Assembly: GCF_905147365.1 (NCBI RefSeq) | Contig: NC_056420.1 | Span: 7,636,001-7,700,000 of the forward strand | Reading direction: 5' to 3' | From: Aricia agestis | Taxonomy: Eukaryota; Arthropoda; Insecta; Lepidoptera; Lycaenidae | Length of the DNA: 64,000 bases | Part shown: in pieces, positions 1 to 11,277 of the stretch | Position numbering within the stretch: the first letter of the stretch is position 1 | Layout: every line of letters begins with the position of its first letter | Program-made: the position numbers and the translations under genes | Notes under the pieces: generated by a model | The model's input: only the letters and a program-made list of their open reading frames with translations | Database searches by the model: none | What the model was told of the DNA's origin: nothing

Positions 1-1520
1 AGGTTAAAATATGTAAATGTGGTGTTACTAGATAATATTTTCTAGCGTTTGTAAACTGTATGTTTTTAACATTTTTGCAAAGAAAGTGAATTTTTACAAT
101 GGTGATTTCAAACGTGAAAAAGGCCATGGCTAAACATGAATGGATTAATGCCATGGCATCATAGGAAACTGACACGTTATATTTTGTATAGCGGCGATTC
201 GAGTTAGATTGTAGCGTAACCACCCTTACAAGAATGAGCGATGGCATTAATTGCTTGCCACCAGGCAAGACATACGCTCGTATGGTGCAAAGGAATATTA
301 AAGGGTTAAACACTCAACGTTGACACTTGGAAAATTAATAATGTAAATTTTTGCTATTACATTCCTAGTTTTTTTAACAAAAGTCTAAGGCACTAATAAT
401 ACTCATAGGATGACAGCCAATGATAAGGCAATACTTACAAGGGTAGGGTAACTACCTCTTGTAAGTATCTACTATTATATTCTGGTCTTGTAACAAAACA
501 GCTAGACTGGTTGTAATTTCATCGATCTTGGCACGATAAAAAATTCAGGTACCTTGAAAGTGTAATAGGATTGCTGTATCGGTTATGCAAGTAACCCACA
601 TGGTTCTATTTTAAACTGCTCAACCGATTTAGGTAACATTTGATATGTAAACTATCACGGGAAAGATTATTGGATACGTTTGAAAGAATAGAGGCTTTTT
701 AATTGGAAAAATGACTAGTTACAGATTTCGACTAGTTCCCTAAGTCTTTCAGCGTTTATTTAGCTTCATTATTTGTTGTCTATGATTTTTTCAAGATTCT
801 TATGCTGAAGTCCATGATTATGAAAAGATGTCAAGCGCTCTTAATACAAAACCGAGGCGGTTTCGAAGTACTCTTAATAAAGCCTATTCATTTTCTTTGA
901 ACTCGGTTTAGAAATGTTCGTACAATTTTAAATCTGCTTTCATTTGTATGTCGTGGCTGTATTTTCTCGTGCACGAGAGATTCTGGTAGCAAAAGTAAAT
1001 GATGTGGAATGATACTCTTGTATTTTTGGGGTTGCGTACCAAAATTGTAAAACAAGAGAATATACTGAGACCACTTCTATTTATCAGGCTGCACACCAAC
1101 ATTACAGAGTATAAATTGTAAAGTAAGCTAGACAGCGTCTATAGATATAAAAAATTATATATTTTAATGTCTTATATAAAGTGTCCGTGTATATAAGAAT
1201 TTACAAAGTGCTTTGGTTTGTCCGCTATTATATTATTATCGTTGTTAAAATATGCTGGAGAATGTTGAACTTATAATATACCTAACATTATAAATGTATA
1301 AAATAAAGTTTAAAAAACTAAAACCCGACTACTAAAACACGCTCTAAAAAGTACGAAACAAGAAAACAGTTTATAGGGATATGGAAATGTTTAAAGGATA
1401 GCCGTATGTATGCCCTTTATTATATTAATATAATATAATTAATCTGTTTTGGTCTAGTAGGTGGCATACGAACACGGCTTTATATAATAATTTTAAAGGA
1501 GATGAATAATTTTTTTCCAA
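1..1520. other. AT-rich non-coding DNA
   Basis: No reading frame longer than 64 codons, no RNA gene and no clear repeat structure was recognised. The sequence is AT-rich and reads like intronic or intergenic insect DNA. I see nothing that supports a gene. Confidence 0.5.
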
Positions 1521-1523
1521 TAT

Positions 1524-2030
1524 AAGTGTATGTTTAGTTTAGGGTACAATTATTTCACTTTTAATTTATAACCTTGTTTCTAAAAAAGGAGAATCAAAAC
1601 TCAACATTAACGACGCGATAACACTTCCACGAGGGAGGGGGGTTTGGGGAGGCGCAGCCCCCCCAAGTTCCAGCTGAAGGCCAAGCCCGCCATATAGGTA
1701 ATTAAGTGATAGTCAAAAAGTGTATGTTTAATTTAGGGTAGCAGCCCCCCCCCAAGTTCTGGCCGAGGGCCAAGCATGTGGACTGTGGAGGACATGGTAA
1801 TTAATTAATGACACTCAAAAAGTGTATGTTTAGTTTAGGGTACAATAATTTCACTTTAATTAATAACTTTGTTCCTAAAAAAGGAGAATCAAAACTCAAC
1901 AATAACGACGCGATTACACTTCCAGGAGGGGGAGGGGGGTTTGGGGGGGACGCGACAACATTTCTAGGTGGGGGAGGTTTGGTACAGGCGAAGCCCTCCC
2001 ACACCATTTTGATATAAGCAACATTTACCT
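1524..2030. repeat. Diverged direct repeat with G-rich tracts
   Basis: A unit of about 100 bp beginning gtatgtttagtttagggtac occurs at 1527-1627 and again at 1822-1923, about 295 bp apart, with a shorter piece near 1715-1740. Each unit is followed by a G-rich tract (around 1630-1660 and 1923-1975) and each contains aaaaaaggagaatcaaaact. This looks like a tandem duplication of one repeat copy. The G-rich and C-rich parts resemble the patch at 40.35 kb. Short reading frames across it are low-complexity artefacts. Confidence 0.7.
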
Positions 2031-2105
2031 CCGACCCCCCCCCCTCTCCTACTCCCCCCTCTCGATCCACCCTTCCTTTTCCCATCCCCCCCTCCGATCC
2101 CGATT
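2030..2105. repeat. Polypyrimidine tract
   Basis: A C-rich/CT-rich run (runs of up to about 11 C) follows the direct repeat. It is low complexity and explains the glycine- and proline-rich translations in both strands here. Confidence 0.8.
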
Positions 2106-2435
2106 TTATTATAATATGTATTTGTATAGATATTGTTTTGAAGTGATTTATGAATTCTTGCATTTATCAGGTGATTGCTCGTAAACCCGTGAGAAATTGC
2201 TAATGATGTTTACATATTTGAAATGTGCTAATAAAGCTCTTTCTTTTGATACCCCACACGATATTGTCAGGAAAAATATTTTTTTTGTTCTTTACTTCCA
2301 GTCCTCTAGATGGTGCTACAGTCAATTTAACGTGATGTCATGTAGCCTATAACCAGCGGACAGTCAAGAGGCTTCTAACGACACCTCATTTGTGCAAATG
2401 CGTTTAGTAGTTTTAAAGTTACGAGGGAACAGATG

Positions 2436-2590
2436 AACATCCATACCCACATACATACATACATACATACATACAGGCCAAAATCATAACCCTCCTTTTT
2501 GCTTCGCCGTAGTCGGGTAAAAATACATAGAAACCAGTAGCGTCGCAACATTGACACGTCGTCTGCTGCCGCTTCATGTCGCCCGATGCC
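2436..2590. repeat. (ACAT)n microsatellite plus MITE fragment
   Basis: A run of catac/acat repeats at about 2447-2475 is followed by a segment containing gacacgtcgtctgctgccgc (about 2553-2572). That segment matches, in reverse orientation, the hairpin element at 52694-52853. The microsatellite plus 'cctcctttttgcttcgccg' resembles the 3' tail of insect LINEs, but no ORF remains. Confidence 0.5.
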
Positions 2591-2687
2591 AACCGGCACC
2601 GTGCGACTATCTACCGTGTAAATTTTGATGAAATTCGGTATTTTGTACAGTTTCTATTGATGATTAACAGGTGATTAACGTAGTCAC

Positions 2688-3052
2688 GTCTCTATACCAC
2701 TAGAGGTATAGAGCGCGGCTCTTGACTTGACGGTCGACGGAGGTCATGGGTTCGATTCCCGCGTTGGAAACACGTTATTTCCAAGTTGGGTTAGGACAAT
2801 GCAGGCTGATCACCTGATTGTCTGACAAGTAAGATGATCCATGCGTTGGATGGGCATGTAAAAAGTCGGTCCTGCGCCTGATCTCTCGCCGGTCGTGTCG
2901 GTCTTCCGTCCCACTGGGTTATGGGAGTAAAGGAATAGAGAGTGCTCTTGTGTACTGCGCACACAATTGGGCACTATAAAATTACTCCCGCGTAGCTGGC
3001 CTGGTTTCAAATTAAATCGGCCACCGTTACCGAAACCGGTGTGGGAGCTATT
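2688..3052 (+). mobile_element. tRNA-related SINE, family C, copy 1
   Basis: A Pol III B-box-like ggttcgattccc (about 2750-2761) sits near the 5' end, followed by a body that recurs at 9140-9495 (gcgcctgatctctcgccg, cactgggttatg, and accgaaaccggt near the 3' end). A 14-bp target site duplication with one mismatch brackets it: attaacgtagtcac at 2674-2687 and attaacgtagttac at 3053-3066. That duplication is strong evidence for retroposition as one unit. A 104-codon minus-strand frame inside is spurious. Confidence 0.8.
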
Positions 3053-3524
3053 ATTAACGTAGTTACAACGATATTTAGCACTTAGGTACTTTGTAAACTC
3101 AATATACAAATTAAAATCGTACATTAAAAGGCCAAAGAATTTTAAACGTTCACAAAATTAATTTCAATTCAGTCTTACAAACGGATACTTTATATAGTAA
3201 GAGATAGACATTAAATACCTTCAGACGGTAAGAGCAGATGAATGCCGCTCTCGGTCTAAAGAATTCTTTAATTGCCACGTTTTTTCTTCTCGCGCAATTA
3301 GACGGTAACATTTAAGAGATTTTGGTTTCACTAATTGAGTCGTTATTTTGATATCTTTTTTTTATTGTATAGTATTTTGATATAGTTTTTGACTTGCTTG
3401 ATGTTGTAAAAATACGTAATGGTCTTCAGAATATTATGTATTTTAAAGTTGAATAAACTATGTCGAAAAGAACCGGTTTAAGCAGTAAAATAATATTTTG
3501 TGCTATGCAGATAATCTTATATAT

Positions 3525-3725
3525 CGATAAGTGCATTTGTTGCATAAATAATAGTAAATTATTACAACTCGAGACTGACGGCCACCATTGTTTGCGCGAC
3601 GGGATAGCGATGGACGTTGCCATGGTGACATACTTATTTAGTCACTTCAATAAAACAATGTGGACCAAATTAGGCGAAATACTTTACATGGCAAAACAAC
3701 GTTTGCCCGGACAGCTAGTGATATT
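3525..3725 (+). repeat. Dispersed repeat family E, copy 1
   Basis: The segment tacaactcgagactgacggc through the 'gcccggacagctagt' end recurs at 10944-11176 and, inverted, at 13391-13703. The family ends in (a)ctagctgtcccgg, typical of repeats in Lepidoptera that I suspect are non-autonomous Helitrons. It carries the 14-bp motif GTTGCCATGGTGAC (3616-3629), an RFX X-box-like site. The 154-codon frame starting near 3460 lies in this repeat and is not a gene. Confidence 0.7.
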
Positions 3726-3929
3726 ATATTTTTTGCCAATTACTGTGTTAAGAGTAAAACACTTATATTTCCATGTTCATAATTTATATTTTTTGCTAAA
3801 GGACCTACATGGCTTATGGCATGTGGTATCTATAGGTCATATAGGTCTGCTGTTCGTTCGGCATGGTTGTAAAAATGAAAAATTGTACCAAATTTTTCAG
3901 AAAAATCCAACTCATACAAAATAATCCTA

Positions 3930-4825
3930 CGAATACCCAAAATTATGAACAACGGGATCTGAATACATTGTTTCGGAGGTCTCACAAAGACCATAACGGT
4001 TTAGTCCATTGTGGCTTTGAAAAACAAAGGAAAATGCATTTCCACCGTGACAAATATTTTTGAGATATGATCTAGGAGGTGAGCGTAGCACTGAAATGTG
4101 AGCTTTTCTCCGTCGTCGTAATTTTCAGTCTGGTAGCTTATCGACAATAAGGTTTTATTGTTATATTCTTCCTTCTTATGACTTCGCAGTGTTTATTAGA
4201 TTTCACGTTATCGTAAATTTAACGAATTTGATTTTATATTAAAACTTATATTTTATTACGTGATTTACTATTAATTTTTAAGTTAACTTGTCTATTTAAT
4301 AACGTTTCCTGTGATGACAGATCTGTTTTTTTTTTAAGAAATAAATAAGTTTTAAAATGCAACAATGATTTCATGTTTTGTTATGTATATTTTATTTCTC
4401 GTAACATTGTTATCGTAGATAAAACAATATAAGATATTAATAAATTCTTGACGAAAACGGATTTTACACTCCACTAAATAATATTATTTGTTATCTCATA
4501 TTTAAATCTGACCTCGATTTTTATTAAAAAAAAAAATTTTAATACACGAAATTATGTAGTAAACTGAATCACCCTGTTACGTTATATCATATCTCAAGTA
4601 TTGTTATCTGTATACAATCACAATATAAATAATATATAGTAGACCGTTGTTATATCAAAATGATCTGATTTCAGAATACTTGAAGTAGAAATAATTGGAG
4701 TATCACGCTGCGCGCGTCGCTGTCGTGAGCGATTTTTGAGGTGTTTTGATAAGGAGTTAGATAGCTATCTAGATAGGCTACAAATTACTTTCCAATCAAC
4801 AATGCTCTTGAATAGATACAATTAT
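3930..4825. other. AT-rich non-coding DNA
   Basis: No supported gene or repeat was recognised in this stretch. It is very AT-rich, with homopolymer A and T runs. Confidence 0.5.
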
Positions 4826-4829
4826 AAGT

Positions 4830-5149
4830 GGGAGAACCATGCTTCGGCACGAATGGGTCGGCTCGAATGGAGAAATATCACGTTCTCACAGAAAACCGGC
4901 GTGAAACAGCGCTTGCGCTGTGTTTCGCCGAGTGAGTGAGTTTACCGGAGGCCCAATTCCCTTCCCCACCCTCCCCTATTCCCTTCCCTTCCCTACCCTA
5001 CCTATTACCGTATTCCCTCTTAAAAGGCCGGCAACACACTTGCAGCTCTTCTGATGCTGCGAGTGTCCATGGGCGACGGAAGTTGCTTTCCATCAGGTGA
5101 CCCGTTTGCTCGTTTGCCCTCTTATTTCATTAAAAAAAAAATCATACTC
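4830..5149 (+). mobile_element. SINE-like repeat family A, copy 1
   Basis: Full-length copy of an A-tailed repeat. It begins gggagaaccatgcttcggca, contains the conserved gtgaaacagcgcttgcgctg, a pyrimidine-rich cccttccctaccc region, ggccggcaac, gatgctgcgagtgtccatgg and ggtgacccgtttgctcg, and ends ttatttcattaaaaaaaaa. Six more copies lie in the window (17260, 20267 and 38866 on plus; 45267, 49408 and 55083 on minus). The A-tail indicates LINE-mediated retroposition. Poly-pyrimidine length differs among copies. Confidence 0.85.
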
Positions 5150-5179
5150 TTGTCAAAAAAACTCATAAAATGAGCATTA

Positions 5180-5338
5180 GGGTTGATTCAGACCGCAACG
5201 CGACGAGTAGATGCATTTCTAAATTTATATGGATTTGACAGATTCACAAGACGTCTCACGCAATTGAAATCTGTCAAATCCATACAAATTTAAGCCGCGC
5301 CTCGCCTCGCCTCGTCACGTTGCGGTCTGAGTTGACCC
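5180..5338. mobile_element. PIF/Harbinger-like MITE, family H, copy 1
   Basis: Short hairpin element with inverted ends gggttgattcagaccgcaac (left) and the reverse complement of tgcggtctgagttgaccc (right). It has an inner inverted pair around atggatttgacagatt/aatctgtcaaatccat. It is flanked by the direct trinucleotide TTA at 5177-5179 and 5339-5341. A TTA duplication with GGG...CCC ends is the PIF/Harbinger signature. Copies recur at 6484-6640 (eroded) and 40539-40669. Confidence 0.75.
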
Positions 5339-5603
5339 TTAGTATACTGCATAATATTTATACTGTGGCACGGTAGTAATTTAACTGCGCTGTTCCGACT
5401 GATTGGGCCGCCCATCTATCGCCATATTTTATTTGCACTACATTTACCTGCCTCGTTTTCCGTTCATTAATTACTTTGTTTGTGAGTTAAGATGTGAAAT
5501 GCGAATAGTGAAATTTACAATGGACCGAACTGCAATTTCCTATGGAAAAAACTAGATTTTATATTGTGATATTTTATAAGTTGGACGAGCAGACGAATAT
5601 AAA

Positions 5604-5773
5604 AAATAATGTCAAAGAAACATTTAATGACTAACGTCATTAAATGTTTCTTGTCATTATTTTTTTACAATAATACAAGTTAACTTGTATATTTGTTTAT
5701 ATAAATATATAAATAAATGTTAACTTGTATATTTGTTTTACAAAAATAAAACAAATATACTTACAAGTTAACA
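5604..5773. repeat. Two adjacent AT-rich hairpins
   Basis: The first inverted repeat pairs aatgtcaaagaaacatttaa (from about 5607) with its complement ending near 5660. The second pairs tgttaacttgtatatttgtt (from about 5718) with the complement ending in acaagttaaca at 5773. A third partial copy of the second arm lies near 5678-5700. These are probably MITE fragments. No gene is present. Confidence 0.6.
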
Positions 5774-5779
5774 CCGAAA

Positions 5780-6480
5780 AAAGCACGAAAAAAATAAAAT
5801 GTCAAAAAGCTATTTTTACATCTCATGTTAGTGCAATTAACAATAATATCCTCAATTAAAGACATATATTCATTTCGATTAGTGATAAGTGCAAATGAGT
5901 AATGCAGGTGATTAGTAATCAGGAGGAAGTACGTGTGGAGTGCAAGACCTTTCATTTCTCCTAATCACTAATCACTTATACTAATCACCTGCACTCGTAC
6001 TGATCAAAGTGAATACAGGCCTATACTCGTAGCAGTTATGACCAAGAACATCTAGCATTTAACTCGCGCAGCGCCTCCGTAGCAGCGCTACGAGCTACGA
6101 GATCACGTAGCACTGCCGTAGCACATTACTCAAGGCATGATAAAGCTTCATAAAGCTTTAATTCCTTAATTTATAACGACTAGTGCTTCAATCTTTAAAT
6201 GGATATATCAGGGTTTTTTATAATTCCTTGTCAGGTCTTCCGGTGTCAGGGCTTGTTGCTATCTTATTAATTTATTTTTACATTAAAATGTTCTTGTTAC
6301 ACCATACAAAATTCAATTATTATATTACTACATTATTAAAAGTTCTTATACATAAAAATTCCAATAAAATGCTAAATAACTAAACTTCAGCTTAAAAACA
6401 AGATGCGGTTCAATTAATGTTAAATTCCGTTCCAATTAAAATTAATTTTGATATATCAGGGCTACCAAGCAAAACATTTT
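5780..6480. other. Non-coding DNA with an imperfect inverted repeat
   Basis: An imperfect inverted repeat lies at about 5875-5995 (gattagtgataagtgcaaat / cactaatcacttatactaat and gcaggtgatta / taatcacctgc). Around 6070-6125 there is a gtagc/gctac-rich stretch resembling the repeat at 49 kb. No gene is supported. Confidence 0.5.
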
Positions 6481-6483
6481 TAA

Positions 6484-6640
6484 GTCAATTCAGACCGCAA
6501 AGCGACGCGTAGATGCATTTCAAAATTTATATTGAATTAACAGTCTTCAAAGATGTCTAACGCAATCGAAATCTGTCAATTTCATACTTTAGAAATGAAT
6601 CTACGCGTCGCGTTACGGAATTCAAATCTGTCACCAAAAA
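6484..6640. mobile_element. MITE family H, copy 2 (eroded)
   Basis: It shares tcagaccgcaaagcgacgcg, the inner aatctgtca motif and ctacgcgtcgcgttacgg with family H at 5180 and 40539, but the right terminus is degraded and no clean target duplication remains. An older copy. Confidence 0.6.
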
Positions 6641-6659
6641 TTTCAAATAAAATGCCACT

Positions 6660-7140
6660 TTATACCTAGGGTATAGGTTTCATTTTGCTCTATGTACGGT
6701 GGCATCGGCTTACACAAACTATCCAAGTCTCAGTCACATTAAGAATTTATAGACGAATCTCCCGAACCTATAAATAAACACATTTTCTGCATTGGCTTCT
6801 GATTTACGTCAACTTTATGGAATTTTCATTCAGATAAAATTTAATTATGCTGAAACATAAAAAAGTCTTTTAAAATTGAAAGGGAAACGGGGAGATGAAA
6901 TAAAGTGATTATAATGTCATGTTGGGTCCGTAAAAATACGATGTGACGTCCCATTGTGCTGGATTTACGGAGCGGCTGATAAAAAATGTTAGGTATAACG
7001 CCAATTATGTAAAATGGGTTATAATTTACAGGCATTTATAAAGCCTTTTACTAACAAAAAGTGTCAAAAATCCACACTGTATACAAACGTTTAACTTTTA
7101 CAATGACTTGTCTGACTGTCTAGTGTAGACTCTCTAGACC
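6660..7140. other. AT-rich non-coding DNA
   Basis: Nothing recognisable as a gene or repeat. Confidence 0.45.
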
Positions 7141-7149
7141 GGGCTGTCA

Positions 7150-8023
7150 CTATCCATACTAATATAATATTATAAATCGAAAGTGTGTCTGTCTGTCTGT
7201 TACCTCTTCACGCCCAAACAGCTGATATGCCGCCGATTTCGCTGAAATTTGGTATGGATATGTCGCAGTCGACTGGTTAAAAAAGGCATTCAATCAAACA
7301 GCTAGCCCTTTGACTGAACAACGCCATTCAATCACACGGCTATACGTCGTTTAGCCGACTTGTTGACTGCAACGTTCAACACTACAGCTAGATGACGCTT
7401 AGCCAACTGGTTTAATAGTAAATTAACTAAGGTGACCATTAGTTTAGTGGTATTATTACATAAGCATAATGATAACAAGCAGCTTAATTGTATTCTTACT
7501 CATTTTGAACACAATTGCAATAAATACCTTGGTGATGCATTTCATAATCTCGTCATTTCTCCTCTAATATTAGTTTAAATTTTGATTCACTCGTATGTAC
7601 CCCATAATTTCTGTCTCTTTAATAATACTTGTAACGTATATTTACGAAAAATATCTTAATAGAACCACAAAACACAGGTTAGTAATTGACGCCATATTGT
7701 AAACAAAACGCACCTAGCGCCGCGGTGGTGAGCGCTGAACTAATTCAATCAAACGGCGGCTTTTGAATCAGCTGTTGTAGTGTTGAACGTTTTGAGCGAC
7801 TTAAATATTCAATTAAAAAGCTAGACATGTGATTGAATGGCGTTGTTCAGTCAAAGGGCTAGCTGTTTAATTGAACAGCTATTTAAACCCGTTGGCTGCA
7901 ACAGATATAGGTACTTTGAATCCCGGAAAAGGACATAGGCTACTTTTTATCCCAGAAATGTACGGTTCCCGTGCGATAAATGAATTTAGGCGCATCGAAG
8001 TTGCGGGCGTCATCTAGTAACTT
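7150..8023 (+). mobile_element. Helitron-like repeat D, copy 1, split by a MITE
   Basis: The left part (7150-7261) starts catactaatataatattata and contains gtctgtctgtctgttacctc and ttcacgcccaaac. The right part (7904-8023) contains the partner sequence ggaaaaggacataggctact and ends gcgggcgtcatctagt. Together they make one full copy of a repeat found nine times in the window. The CTAGT end fits the CTRR 3' end of Helitrons, and the lepidopteran non-autonomous family I recall as Lep1. The assignment is from memory, not a search. Confidence 0.7.
7262..7903. mobile_element. MITE family W nested inside repeat D
   Basis: Inserted within the Helitron-like copy. Its ends are inverted: tgtcgcagtcgactggtt on the left against the complement of aacccgttggctgcaaca on the right. 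An inner, nearly perfect pair is formed by aacagctagccctttgactg (left) and its complement near 7842-7872. The flanks share gatat (7257-7261 and 7904-7908), a possible 5-bp target duplication. About 640 bp with no coding capacity, so non-autonomous. The transposase family is not assigned. Confidence 0.75.
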
Positions 8024-8084
8024 ATAAGTTATAATAATCACTTTTTAAATTTTAGTTTAGAAACATGATTTCTTTACAAACCAT

Positions 8085-8236
8085 CTTATATATAAAAATG
8101 GATTTTCAAATGTGTTAGTCGCGCTAAAACTCGAAAACGGCTGAACGAATTGGGCTGATTTTAGTCTTAAAATATTCAAAGAAGTCCAGGGAAGGTTTTA
8201 AAGTGATACGAAGTTCACCGAGACAGCTAGTATTAT
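8085..8236 (+). repeat. Dispersed repeat family F, copy 1
   Basis: Contains gctaaaactcgaaaacggct, then gaagtccagggaaggtttta and the end gttcaccgagacagctagt. The same unit occurs inverted at 47218-47362, with a diverged relative at 47480-47630. The terminal ctagctgtcccgg resembles family E, suggesting a related Helitron-like end. Confidence 0.6.
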
Positions 8237-8239
8237 AAT

Positions 8240-8725
8240 AATATCCTTTAAAAGATCTGTTTTATATAAAAATTACCAAGATTATGAAACAAATTGAAAT
8301 AAGTATAAGTAAAATAAGTAATAACATACTCTCTAAACTACACTAGAAACTAAGCTTAGATTACAGAATCATTTAGGTATATTAAAGTAAATGTAAAGGA
8401 GAATATATTCAAAGATCTCACAGAAATAAATGTGAATTTAAGGATTCAGAATTGAAAATGAACGGTCTTACTATGCCGGTCTGCCGGGCGGAATAATAAA
8501 ATAGCACAGAGGTATTTGTACAATTTAATGGAAAAAATTTAATCTCTTACGTATTGTGGGTCGTACCTTATCTCTTAGCTGTGATACTCTTGACTGAACT
8601 CAAATAATGTCATTGAAAACCTCCGCTGTAAACAATCTTGGCCTGAGAGATAACATTTATTTTCTGTACTGATAATAAGTTTAAAGTATAATAATAATTG
8701 TTGTTATATTTGTAAATAAATAATA
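8240..8725. other. AT-rich non-coding DNA
   Basis: No gene or repeat recognised. Confidence 0.45.
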
Positions 8726-8727
8726 CA

Positions 8728-8962
8728 TACTGTATCGTCCTCAACTCCGTTTTGCGCCAAAAATCGTTTATGGTGCAGGAACCGCACATTATTACGGGAT
8801 AAAAAGTATTATTTGTCCTTTTCCGGGGCTAAAAGTATTTCCATATCAAATTTCAGCAAGATCCGTTCAGTGATTTGAGTGACAGGCAGACAGACCGATA
8901 GATGGACAGACAGACTAACACACTTTCGTGATTTTTAATATTAGTATAATATTATTAGTATG
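8728..8962 (-). mobile_element. Helitron-like repeat D, copy 2
   Basis: Reverse-orientation copy: caactccgttttgcgccaaa, cgggataaaaagtatt, aaatttcagcaagatccgtt, a gacagacagac run, then ttagtataatattattagta at the end. Diverged from the other copies. Confidence 0.7.
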
Positions 8963-9139
8963 GATTGTAGCACTAGCTTATATCCGTGGCTCCATTCGAA
9001 CTATTAGCCCCCGGAGAAATTTACCATGATAATACCAGGCTATGATTTTTGCCCTGGTTTACAGCGCCATTTTTAAGGCAAATAATCAAACACAAACTTA
9101 CCTAAATTAAGATGTTTTTATTATGCATTTTACACTCTT

Positions 9140-9495
9140 GTCATACCTAACAACGCCAGGTTTAGAGCATGACTCTTGACTCGGGTCGTGGGTTCGATTC
9201 CCACGTCGGAACATGCAAGTTTGGTAAGGACAATGTAGGCTGATCACCTGATTATCTGACAAGTAGGATGATCCATCTGATGGACATGTAAGATGATGCA
9301 TATAAGATGGGCATATAAAAGTCAATCCTGCGCCTGATCTCTCGCCGATAGTATCGGTCGTCCGTCCCACTGGGTTATGAGAGTAAAGGACTAGAGACTG
9401 CTCTTGTGTACTACGCACACACTTGGGTACTATCAAATTACTCCTGCGTAATTGCCCTGGATTCAATGAAACCAGCTGCCATCACCGAAACCGGT
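9140..9495 (+). mobile_element. tRNA-related SINE, family C, copy 2
   Basis: The same body as 2688-3052: gggttcgattcccacg B-box-like motif at about 9191, ggctgatcacctgatta, gcgcctgatctctcgccga, cactgggttatgag and accgaaaccggt at the end. It carries a small internal duplication of gatgatccat/gatgatgcat near 9266-9300. I could not find a convincing target duplication. A 119-codon minus frame is spurious. Confidence 0.75.
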
Positions 9496-9738
9496 ATATT
9501 GCATTTAACTCACTAATGATACTCCATATTGTAGAAGTTTTGACATAAACGCAGTGACATAATATTAATTAAATTAAACTACTCGTAGATAGGAATTATA
9601 GCATATAGTTTCAACTTGACATAGAACATTTAAGATAATATAAAATGTTGCTGTCGTTGTTGTATAAAGTATAAACAAGGTACAATACGTACTTTTTTAT
9701 GAAATGGAAGAGAGTTTTCTTGAAATAATTGTTTTGAC

Positions 9739-10020
9739 GACCTCCGTAGCTCAGTTGGTGGGCTGTTGGTAGCTCAAGCCGGGGGTCGCGGGTTCGAGTC
9801 CCGCCGACGGAACAAAAAGTTTTTCAAAAGTTCCTGGTTCTTGGATGTGTATTAAATATGTGTATCATATAATAAAAATCTTAAATATATGTATAGTATA
9901 AAAGTATTAAATATATTTCCGTTGCCTGGTACCTGTAACACAAGTCCTCCAGGTACTTAGCACGGGGTCAGACTGACGTGGTGTGAAGCGTCCATAGATA
10001 TTATTATTATTAATAATAAT
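9739..10020 (+). mobile_element. tRNA-derived SINE, family B, copy 1
   Basis: The head is tRNA-like: gacctccgtagctcagttgg contains a Pol III A box (tagctcagttgg, 9747-9758), and ggttcgagtccc (9791-9802) is a canonical B box, followed by gccgacggaac. The body includes cctggtacctgtaacacaag and actgacgtggtgtgaagcg and ends in an ATT-repeat tail. Two other copies lie at 11278-11567 (plus) and 55623-55903 (minus). The ATT tail rather than poly-A suggests a partner LINE that recognises short simple repeats. Not a functional tRNA, because the internal stems do not close. Confidence 0.85.
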
Positions 10021-10024
10021 TGTA

Positions 10025-10750
10025 CCTTACAATACATTGAAGTGTTCGCAGATTAAAATCCAGGAAATTGTATAAAAATAAAGGAGCTATACAAATAAAA
10101 AGGAAGAAAAAGTTAACAATACTATTCATGTTCTGATTTGAGCGATATAAAGAAAAAAACTACTTATAAAATAATTGAATTTGTCATTAATTTTGTGATC
10201 TAAAACTTTGTAAAGTAAATCAAAATATTCTACGTAGCTTTTATTATTCGTAGAAAATATCTTGTGAAACTATGTTTGTAATACCTTTAATAATAATAAT
10301 AAATATTATCAATTTATGGTTAGTGTTTTAAATTAAAAAAAAAAACTTATTTCTCAGTTTTATACCTCTGAGTTCAGCCGTTACATAAATTATAACCCAA
10401 GATAAAAATAATAAGACGAAATAAGAATAACTAAAATTCCTATTTAATGAATATTTTGCCAGAAATGTTGAATAACATTCTTTTAGTGTGCATGATAAGC
10501 AATAAACATTACTTCAGTGTCATGCACCAAATTCATGTTAGTGGCGCTTTTTAAAAGCTTTCATTTCATTTGAAATGTTTGTTTGAGTAAAATATTGCGC
10601 GAATTTAAAAAATTTTTAGAGAGCTTAAAATTTTAGTTTTAGTCTGGACAGCGTATGATAACAAAAGGACTGCTGTCATTTTAGATTTGTATTCAAAACT
10701 CCTAATTTTATTATTTTAACACTCACACCAAATAAAACAGATTTCTATCT
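10025..10750. other. AT-rich non-coding DNA
   Basis: Nothing supported as a gene or element; homopolymers only. Confidence 0.45.
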
Positions 10751-10754
10751 GTAT

Positions 10755-10943
10755 CTGTACTAATATTGTAAATGCGAAAATGTGTCTGCCTGTCTATCTG
10801 TTACCTCTTCACGCCCAAACCGCTGAACCGATTTTGCTGGGTATGGAGAATGATTAAGTATTAAGGATACTTTTATCCAGGAAAAATGCACGGTTGCCGC
10901 GCGCTTAACGAATATTGGCGAAATGGAGTAGCGGGCGTTATCT
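10755..10943 (+). mobile_element. Helitron-like repeat D, copy 3
   Basis: Starts tactaatattgtaaatgcga, then gtctgcctgtctatctgtta, cacgcccaaaccgctgaacc, and ends gcgggcgttatct. It lacks part of the central segment. It abuts repeat E directly. Confidence 0.7.
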
Positions 10944-11176
10944 CATCTTATATATAAAATTCTCGTGTCACAATGTTAGTTACCGTACTCATCCGAAACG
11001 GCTTTACTGGTTTTTACCAAATTTTATATTATGCACATTCAGTAGGTCTGAGAATCCGCTACTGGGTACTTTTTATATTCATAAGTGCATTTTTTGAATA
11101 AATAATAGTAAATTATTACAACTCGAGACTGACGGCCACCATTGTTTGTGCGACGGGATAGCAATCGACGTTGAAA
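10944..11176 (+). repeat. Dispersed repeat family E, copy 2 (3' truncated)
   Basis: Begins tatatataaaattctcgtgt, contains catccgaaacggctttactg and tacaactcgagactgacggc, and stops at gatagcaatcgacgtt. The end carrying the X-box is missing compared with copies 1 and 3. It joins repeat D without a gap. Confidence 0.7.
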
Positions 11177-11277
11177 AACCAAACGCCAAACCAAACTTTG
11201 ATACGCCAAAAGTTACGCCATTAATGTCAATGTCAAACCTGAAGTGTCAGGAAAAACCCCCTTTCAGTTTATTCTCT

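Noticed and set aside
1801..2163. Gly/Pro-rich minus-strand frame
   Set aside because: Low-complexity G/C tract translation.
3460..3924. 154-codon open frame
   Set aside because: It lies across dispersed repeat E and has no recognisable domain; a repeat-derived chance frame.
9739..9812. Possible tRNA gene
   Set aside because: A and B boxes are present, but the arms do not close into a cloverleaf and a SINE body with an ATT tail follows; the same head recurs in other SINE copies.
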